From: Parcubacteria bacterium C7867-002
Lineage (GTDB): Bacteria; Patescibacteriota; Minisyncoccia; Phycocordibacterales; PALSA-1337
DNA: 33,611 nt
Assembly: GCA_001189105.1 (NCBI GenBank)
Contig: LFCL01000021.1
Location: forward strand, 1-33,611
Direction of reading: 5' to 3'
The position numbers and the translations under genes are program-made. Positions 27,133 through 33,611 of this stretch are shown in pieces. Numbering within the stretch: position 1 is the first letter of the stretch; each line of letters opens with the position of its first letter. Under the pieces are notes generated by a model. The model ran no database searches, had not been told where the DNA came from, and worked only from the letters and a program-made list of their open reading frames with translations.

Positions 27133-27291
27133 TTAAGTGCGAGGATTTTCGAACAGAATTGTAACGATAACATTATCTGCCATCGCACTACTTTGAGACA
27201 TGGAAATGATGGCAATTGTTCTCAGAAGAAGCCATTCATTGATTTCCTGCTGTACAATCCGTGTGCTGCCTGAAAAGATCTTTACTTCCAT
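27133..27291 (-). CDS. Small protein (52 aa) MEVKIFSGSTRIVQQEINEWLLLRTIAIISMSQSSAMADNVIVTILFENPRT
   Basis: Strong Shine-Dalgarno AGGAGG upstream of ATG, plus downstream terminator; shorter than the listed 80-aa ORF. Confidence 0.65.
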   Translation of the reverse strand: MEVKIFSGSTRIVQQEINEWLLLRTIAIISMSQSSAMADNVIVTILFENPRT

Positions 27292-27422
27292 AATTCCACC
27301 TCCTTTCTTTAAAAGAATATTAACATTGCTATTATGTTTAGTCAATATGGATAAAGGGTGCGTCTTGCAATACACAAACCCCCACCTTGCTAATATGTTA
27401 GAATAGCCTTACTTTATACCTC

Positions 27423-30400
27423 ATGGCCGATTCTGCCGCAGAACACAAGGAGAAGGTAAAAAGCCCTCATGCTGAACGTGAGGAGCGGATTTTGGCATCC
27501 TGGAATGAGAAGGGCATATTCAAGAAGTCACTTCAAAAGAACAAGGAGTCTGGCAAAGAATTCGTCTTCTACGAAGGCCCTCCTACAGCCAACGGTCTCC
27601 CGGGCATTCACCACCTCGAAGCACGTGCGTTCAAAGATGCGATTCCGCGTTATAAAACAATGCGTGGTTTTCATGTACGTCGCAAAGGAGGATGGGATAC
27701 TCACGGTTTGCCGGTAGAGCTGCAAGTCGAAAAAGAATTGGGCTTGAAGTCCAAAAAGGAAATCGAAACCTACGGCATCGAAAAATTCAATGAAAAGTGT
27801 AAGGACAGTGTCTGGAAATATGTTCGCGAATGGGAAACCTTCACCGATCGTATGGGATATTGGGTAGACCTCAAGGATCCGTATGTGACATACAGACCAA
27901 ACTATATCGAATCACTCTGGCACATCATCAGTAAAGTCGATAAAGATGGCTTGCTCTACAAAGACTACAAAGTGGTTCCGTGGTGTCCGCGTTGTGGAAC
28001 AGGACTTTCATCTCATGAATTGGCCCAGGGCTATCAGGATGTAAAAGATTTGTCGGTGTATGTGAAGTTTAAGATTCAGGATGCACGATTCACGAATGTA
28101 CATTTCTTGGCATGGACAACGACGCCATGGACTCTTCCAGGGAATGTTGCACTCGCTGTCGGAAAAGATATTGACTATGTACAGATAAAAACAGGGGAGG
28201 CTTCTCTTATTCTCGCCAAGTCACGACTTTCAATTGTAAAAGACCCGTATGAAATAGAAAAAGAATTCAAAGGCTCCGAATTGGTTGGGGTAAGTTACGA
28301 ACCCCTGTACCCATTTCTCAAAGACAATGTAGCTGGTGCAGAAAAAGAGAAGCTGGTAAACGCATTCAAAGTATATGCGGCGGATTTTGTGACCACCGAA
28401 GATGGGACAGGCATCGTGCATATCTGTTCCATAAAGAAAAGCACGAGCACACCTATCCTCATTGTTGGCGCTGTAAAACTCCACTCATCTATTTTGCGCG
28501 CGACTCGTGGTATATCCGCATGTCCGAACTTCGCAATAAGCTCGTTAAGGAAAATAAAGATATCACATGGCAACCAGCTCATATCAAAGATGGTCGTTTC
28601 GGTGAGTGGCTCAAGGAAGTAAAAGACTGGGCAATTTCCCGTGAGCGTTACTGGGGTACACCATTACCAGTGTGGGTTTGCGAAACATGTAACAAACGAA
28701 AGACGGTCGGCTCTGTGGCAGAAATTGCACATAAGCCGCGTAATACATACGTAGTCATTCGTCATGGGCAAGCAGAAAATAATGTCCGCGGTATTTTGTC
28801 TGGTACTGCGAATGCCCCGCACCATCTGACCGAGAAAGGGAAGCAGCAAGTTGTTGATGCTGCCAAAGAACTTTCTGGTACGAAGTTTGATCTGGTATTT
28901 GTCTCACCGTTTGTACGCACCCAAGAAACAGCTGCAATCTTGCAGGAACATCTTGGGTTTGCAAAAGAAATCATGCATACCGACGAACGTATTCGTGAAT
29001 TAGGGACAATCTCTGGGGATGGAAAACCGGTATCAGATTTCATCAAGGGATTCAAAGGCCACGATCGTTTTACCCAGGCTCCGGAGGGTGGAGGGGAGAC
29101 GTTTGCTGACATTAAAAAACGTATGGGTGATTTCCTCTATGATATTGACCAGACGTATGAAGGCAAGACTATTCTGATTGTTACGCACGAAACACCGGCA
29201 TTTTTGTTATTTGCAGCTGCTCATGGATGGAATCGTGCGCAGTCTATGCATATGCGTGCTGATATTGATTTTATAAACAATGCGCAAATTCGCGAATTGG
29301 ATTTTTCCATTGTTCCTCATAATCATGAATACGAACTCGATCTCCATCGTCCGTATATCGATCAGGTAAAACTCTCATGTGATTGTGGTGGGGACATGAA
29401 GCGCGTCAAAGAAGTCATGGACGTCTGGTTCGATAGTGGGGCAATGCCGTTCGCTCAGGAGCACTATCCGTTTGATGTAAAGAAAAAGGGATTCTTTTCT
29501 GGAGACACATTGCCATATCCTGCCGACTTTATTTGCGAAGCTATCGATCAGACTCGTGGCTGGTTCTATACGCTCCATGCTATCGGTACACTCATGGGTC
29601 GAGGTAAGGCATTTAAAAATGTCGTTTGTCTCGGACACATTCTCGATGCCGAAGGGAAGAAGATGAGTAAGTCGATCGGCAACGTCATCAATCCGTGGGA
29701 CATGATGAATACCTACGGTGCAGATGCTTTGCGCTTCTGGATGTATTCCGTCAATCAGCCAGGTGATTCAAAAAACTTCGATGAGAAAACCGTTGATGAA
29801 ATAATTAAAAAAGTATTCAATTTGGTCACCAACGTTACGTCGTTCTATAACATGTATGTTACGGGCGATGTGAAGATGTCTACCGCATCGCCACATGTCC
29901 TCGATCAATGGATCATCGCGCGTATGCACGGACTGATTAACGAAGTTACGACTGGTTTGGATGCATATTTATTCCTTGAACCAACTCGTGCAATCCGCGA
30001 TTTTGTAGCCGACCTTTCTCAGTGGTACGTTCGTCGATCACGTGACCGATTCAAGGATGGAGGAGAAGATACCGATCATGCATTACAGACAACTCGATAT
30101 GTTCTGACCACACTCTCAAAAGTAATGGCTCCATTTACACCGTTTTTTGCTGACTTTATATATGCAGAAGTGAAGGGTGAAAAGGAAAGTGTTCATTTGG
30201 AAGAGTGGCCGACTGCAAAACTTCCTGATCAAAAAATTTTTACTGATATGCAAACGGTCCGTGAGCTCGCTTCAAAAGGTCTCGAAGCTCGCATGAAGGC
30301 AAAGATAAACGTTCGTCAGCCGCTCGCTACGCTCAAGGTTAAAAAGCCGTTGATGCTTTCGCATGCACATGTTGATCTCATCAAAGATGAAGTAAACGTT

Positions 30401-30670
30401 AAAGAAGTTATTGTTGATACTTCAATTGCTACAGATGTTGAGTTGGATGTGAACATCACACCGCACCTCAAAGAAGAAGGTGATCTTCGTGAATTTCTCC
30501 GTAAGATTCAGGATATGCGTAAAGAAAAGAATTTGTCTGTGGGAGATGTGGCAGTACTCACGGTTCCACCTGAGATGAGGGATTTGGCGATAAAGTACGA
30601 ACCTGAAATCAAAAAGATAACAAATGTATCGGGTATAGAGTTTGGTTCGGTGCTCGACGTGAGAACATAA
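27423..30670 (+). CDS. ileS: Isoleucine--tRNA ligase, reading frame interrupted near 28424 (split in ORF track), with an inserted histidine-phosphatase domain
   Basis: PTANGLPGIHHLEARAFKDAIPRYKTMRG (HIGH region), ISRERYWGTPLPVWVCETC, DVWFDSGAMPFAQEHYPF, EGKKMSKSIGNVINPW (KMSKS). Frame 0 up to GTGIVHI, then frame 2 from LFHKEKHEHTYPHCWRCKTPLIYFARDSWYIRM. Confidence 0.93.
28742..29310 (+). other. Histidine phosphatase (PGAM-like) domain embedded in ileS
   Basis: YVVIRHGQAENN, HHLTEKGKQQV, LVFVSPFVRTQETAAIL, DERIRELGTISG, GGGETFADIKKR, ILIVTHETP. Confidence 0.92.
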
Positions 30671-31227
30671 TGCACACTATCACCACCACTCCCGGTTTTA
30701 TTTTGAGTGCTCGACCATACAGCGAAGCGGGGAAGATGTTTTCGATCTTTACGCGCGACCTGGGGTTAGTCTTGGTGGCTGCTCAAGGGATTCGTCTGGA
30801 GAAATCAAAATTGCGGTATCATACGCAGGAATATTCATTCGGCACATTCTCGGTGGTCCGGGGAAAAGAATTTTGGAGACTGACCAATGCTGATTCAACT
30901 GAATATAGGCTTGATATGGTGTTAGTACGTATCGCTACATTACTCAAGCGTCTTCTACAAGGGGAAGAGCCACATCCTGAACTCTATGATTGTCTGGAGG
31001 TAACTGCACGTATGAGCAAAACAATTTCAGCCGCACGATTACCTGAATTGGAATCACTGACCGCATTGCGCATCCTCAATCTTCTTGGTTACATCGGTAA
31101 CAACGAAGTGGTTCGTCCTTTTATCCAGTCTCTCGATATTACCGAAGAATTACTTTCTCAGTTGGCACCATTGCGACTCAAGGTGAATGGAATTATTAAT
31201 GTGGCACTGCAAGCTTCGCATCTGTAG
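30670..31227 (+). CDS. recO: DNA repair protein RecO-like
   Basis: TTPGFILSARPYSEAGKMFSIFTRDLGLVLVAAQGIRLEKSKLRYHTQEYSFGTFSVVRGKEFWRLTNAD; overlaps the ileS stop. Confidence 0.82.
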   Translation: MHTITTTPGFILSARPYSEAGKMFSIFTRDLGLVLVAAQGIRLEKSKLRYHTQEYSFGTFSVVRGKEFWRLTNADSTEYRLDMVLVRIATLLKRLLQGEEPHPELYDCLEVTARMSKTISAARLPELESLTALRILNLLGYIGNNEVVRPFIQSLDITEELLSQLAPLRLKVNGIINVALQASHL

Positions 31228-31268
31228 GAGCCTAGTTCAACAGGCTCCTTGTGGTACAATGTGTACAT

Positions 31269-33212
31269 ATGGCTTTAGAGGACGAAAGTCGCATTGAACA
31301 GTTAAAAAAGTCGCTCTACTCGCGGTCGGCGCCCGATGTGCGCACCCGTCGCAAATTACGTTTCTTTAATAACGGATCCGACGTAAAAACATCCTGGGAA
31401 CGTCCACCCGAAGAGGAACCGGAACCAGTTGTTCTGAACCAGGAGTATAAAGAAGAAAAAGTCACCATGTCATTCCTCAGTAAACTTCTCATCGCTTCTG
31501 CACTCTTTTGTCTCCTCGCGGTAGGTACGGGAGCATTTCTCTTTTTCCGTGGAGCAAGCCTCATTTCCGGAGATAATATCGATATCGTCATCAATGGGCC
31601 CGTATCTGTCTCTGGCGGGGAAGTTGTTTCATTCGATGTAAAAGTTTCCAATAAGAACACGGTAGATCTTCAAGTTGCAGACCTTTCGGTTACATTCCCG
31701 GACGGCACCACAGATCCTACTGATCCTGCAAAAGAACTCACAAGCTTCCGTGAGCTTTTGGGAGATATTCCGGCTGGCCGTTCCGCAAATAAGAAAATAG
31801 AGGCAATCATTTTCGGAGAAGAGAATATTCAAAAACAAATCGAAGTATTGGTAACATATTCCGTCAAAGGTTCAACTGCTGTGTTTACCAAGAGCAGAAC
31901 CTACGATGTACTCATTAGTTCATCACCGATTAGCATGAGCGTAAATTCGTTTACCGAGATCACGTCTGGTCAGGAGTTTGATTTCGATATAGAGGTAAAA
32001 TCCAATTCAAGCGAGACGCTCAAGAATATCCTTGTTCGTGCAGAATATCCATTTGGATTCACATTCCGTTCTTCTGAGCCAAAGACATTGGCAGGCAATG
32101 CAGTGTGGAAGATCGGCGACATTCCAGCAGGGGGTACGCGCAAGATCAAGATCCGTGGTGTCGTCGAAGGGGAGAATACTGATATTCGAGTCTTCCGCTT
32201 CAATATAGGTGCTCAAAGTTCTCGCGATGCTGAAGAGATTGGTACCGAGTATGCCCGTGTCGAACGTGAATTGGCCATTCAAAAGCCGTTCGTATCAGTC
32301 GAAATTTCTGCCAATAGCAATGAACCAGAGAAAGAGTACATTGCCACATTTGGCGAATCAACACGCGTTGAAATATCTTGGTTCAATAATCTGCCTGTAG
32401 CTATTTCTAATATGCAAATTATCGCAAAGCTCTCGGGTACTGCGTATGACAAGAACACGGTTCAGCCTGATTTGGGTAACTTCCGTTCGGCCAATGATGA
32501 AATTGTCTGGAATCAGATTTCAGTACCAGAACTTGGTTCGGTACGAGCAGGTGATAGTGGCAAGGTTTCCTTCACAGTTGTTCCGACAAATAAAAATCCA
32601 GGTTCTGCATCCGCGACAAATCCGTCTATGGCAATTAGTGTCAGTGTTTCCGGGAATCGTACCCAAGAATCAAGTGTACCTGAGACACTGAGTTCGACTG
32701 CCGTAAAAAACATCAAAGTCGCTTCCAATGTCAGTTTGTCCGGTCGCGTGGTGCGTACTGTCGGTCCATTTACCAATACCGGACCGATTCCTCCGAAGGT
32801 TGAACAGAAGACAACCTACACGGTTATATGGAGTGTGGATAATGCTTCGAATGCAGTAAACAATGCTCAGGTGACTGCTACCTTGCCAGCACATATACAA
32901 TGGCTTGGAGTCATCAGTCCTACCACAGAAAATGTGAGTTACAATCGTAATACGGGTATGGTCACGTGGGATATAGGAAGTATCGGTGCCAATACTTCAG
33001 GTTCTACGCGTCGCAAAGAAGTTAATTTTCAAGTCGCTCTTGAGCCAGGAGTAAATCTGGTGGATCAGGCCCCGATCGTGGTTGATCAGGCGTTATTGAC
33101 GGCTATCGATGAGTTTACGGGTGCAGCTTTGGAAAGTATGCAGGATTATATAACGACTCGATTTAGTACGGATCCTGCCTACAAAGAAGGGGATGAAAAG
33201 GTGGTCAGGTAG
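31269..33212 (+). CDS. Large single-TM surface protein with DUF11-like/Ig-like repeats
   Basis: N-terminal cytoplasmic tail, one TM helix, then repeated beta-rich domains (VSVSGGEVVSFDVKVSNKN, ITSGQEFDFDIEVKSNSSETLKN, ATLPAHIQWLGV...GMVTWDIGSIGANTSG). Confidence 0.78.
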   Translation: MALEDESRIEQLKKSLYSRSAPDVRTRRKLRFFNNGSDVKTSWERPPEEEPEPVVLNQEYKEEKVTMSFLSKLLIASALFCLLAVGTGAFLFFRGASLISGDNIDIVINGPVSVSGGEVVSFDVKVSNKNTVDLQVADLSVTFPDGTTDPTDPAKELTSFRELLGDIPAGRSANKKIEAIIFGEENIQKQIEVLVTYSVKGSTAVFTKSRTYDVLISSSPISMSVNSFTEITSGQEFDFDIEVKSNSSETLKNILVRAEYPFGFTFRSSEPKTLAGNAVWKIGDIPAGGTRKIKIRGVVEGENTDIRVFRFNIGAQSSRDAEEIGTEYARVERELAIQKPFVSVEISANSNEPEKEYIATFGESTRVEISWFNNLPVAISNMQIIAKLSGTAYDKNTVQPDLGNFRSANDEIVWNQISVPELGSVRAGDSGKVSFTVVPTNKNPGSASATNPSMAISVSVSGNRTQESSVPETLSSTAVKNIKVASNVSLSGRVVRTVGPFTNTGPIPPKVEQKTTYTVIWSVDNASNAVNNAQVTATLPAHIQWLGVISPTTENVSYNRNTGMVTWDIGSIGANTSGSTRRKEVNFQVALEPGVNLVDQAPIVVDQALLTAIDEFTGAALESMQDYITTRFSTDPAYKEGDEKVVR

Positions 33213-33214
33213 TG

Positions 33215-33242
33215 TTGACAAATACTAATAAAGGGTTATAGT
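33215..33242 (+). promoter_or_regulatory. Promoter for candidate ncRNA 2
   Basis: Consensus TTGACA - 16 nt - TATAGT. Confidence 0.7.
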
Positions 33243-33248
33243 AATTCG

Positions 33249-33431
33249 TAGATCAGTTCCTCTTCATCTTACCTGGGGCGCGACCTAGGTTTTGTCCCTT
33301 TCGCGCGTGCGTCGCTTGCTTTGTCTGTGTATTTGGAAGATGGGCACCACTCCCGTCTCGGTATGCTTCAAAGGTTTGATGCCAGTGGAAGGGACATTCT
33401 TTAAGTCGGGACTTTTCGTCCCGACTTTTTT
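33249..33431 (+). ncRNA. Candidate ncRNA (~183 nt), family not recognised
   Basis: Promoter upstream, strong terminator, nested stems GTTCCT/AGGGAC, CATCTT/AAGATG, GCGCGA/TCGCGC and GGTAT..CAAA/TTTG..ATGCC; no ORF. Confidence 0.65.
33403..33431 (+). terminator. Intrinsic terminator of candidate ncRNA 2
   Basis: AAGTCGGGAC-TTTTC-GTCCCGACTT + TTTT. Confidence 0.92.
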
Positions 33432-33447
33432 AATATACAATGCCGAG

Positions 33448-33611
33448 ATGATACACAAGGAAGAAACTATGGAGTTATTGGTCGCCTTATGCAAAAGGCG
33501 CGGTTTTATATTCCAAGGCTCCGAAATATACGGTGGTCTTGCGGGTACCTGGGATTACGGTCCTCTTGGAGTGGAACTGAAGAACCGCGTGAAGAAGAAC
33601 TGGTGGAACAC
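33448..33611 (+). CDS. glyS: Glycine--tRNA ligase (dimeric GlyRS type), 5' end only
   Basis: [54 protein letters not shown]; runs off the window and is absent from the ORF track. Confidence 0.9.
   Translation, partial: MIHKEETMELLVALCKRRGFIFQGSEIYGGLAGTWDYGPLGVELKNRVKKNWWN

Noticed and set aside
28395-28520. Programmed frameshifting or translational bypassing in ileS
   Set aside because: Conserved residues are absent rather than separated by extra bases, so bypassing cannot reconstruct the normal protein; a deletion or assembly error fits better.
33249-33447. T-box riboswitch controlling glyS
   Set aside because: No T-box antiterminator consensus, and glyS has its own -10 element after the terminator.
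1-33611. CRISPR arrays, rRNA operons or intact transposases
   Set aside because: None seen: no regularly spaced repeats, rRNA signatures or transposase ORFs in either strand.

Overview
The window looks like chromosomal DNA from a Candidate Phyla Radiation / Patescibacteria (Parcubacteria-like) genome. This is inferred from gene content and compact style only. It is mostly housekeeping: type IV pilus PilM/N/O-like genes, an ABC efflux operon, rplS, secE-nusG-rplK, a DsbA-VKOR pair, argS, ileS, recO and the start of a glycyl-tRNA synthetase gene. Six thymidylate/folate genes lie within about 9.5 kb (folD, a DHFR-family gene, a deaminase, thyA-like, dut, glyA). tRNA genes for Arg, Val, Leu and His are present. 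The ORF track misses secE (58 aa), the partial gene at the left edge, the glyS start, a 52-aa minus-strand ORF, and two candidate structured ncRNAs with promoter and terminator (about 23040-23375 and 33249-33431). The most striking observations are: (1) ileS carries a complete histidine-phosphatase (RHG) domain inside its catalytic/zinc region; (2) ileS, a class A beta-lactamase-like gene and a HIT-family gene each appear to have lost an internal segment out of frame; (3) many start codons sit 5-11 nt after a TGnTAnAAT-type -10 element, implying leaderless transcription; (4) a nested hairpin beside tRNA-His carries direct and inverted copies of the tRNA 3' end; (5) a G11 tract lies in a methyltransferase CDS; (6) two strong ncRNA candidates are not named by the ORF track. 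No CRISPR array, rRNA or intact transposase was seen.
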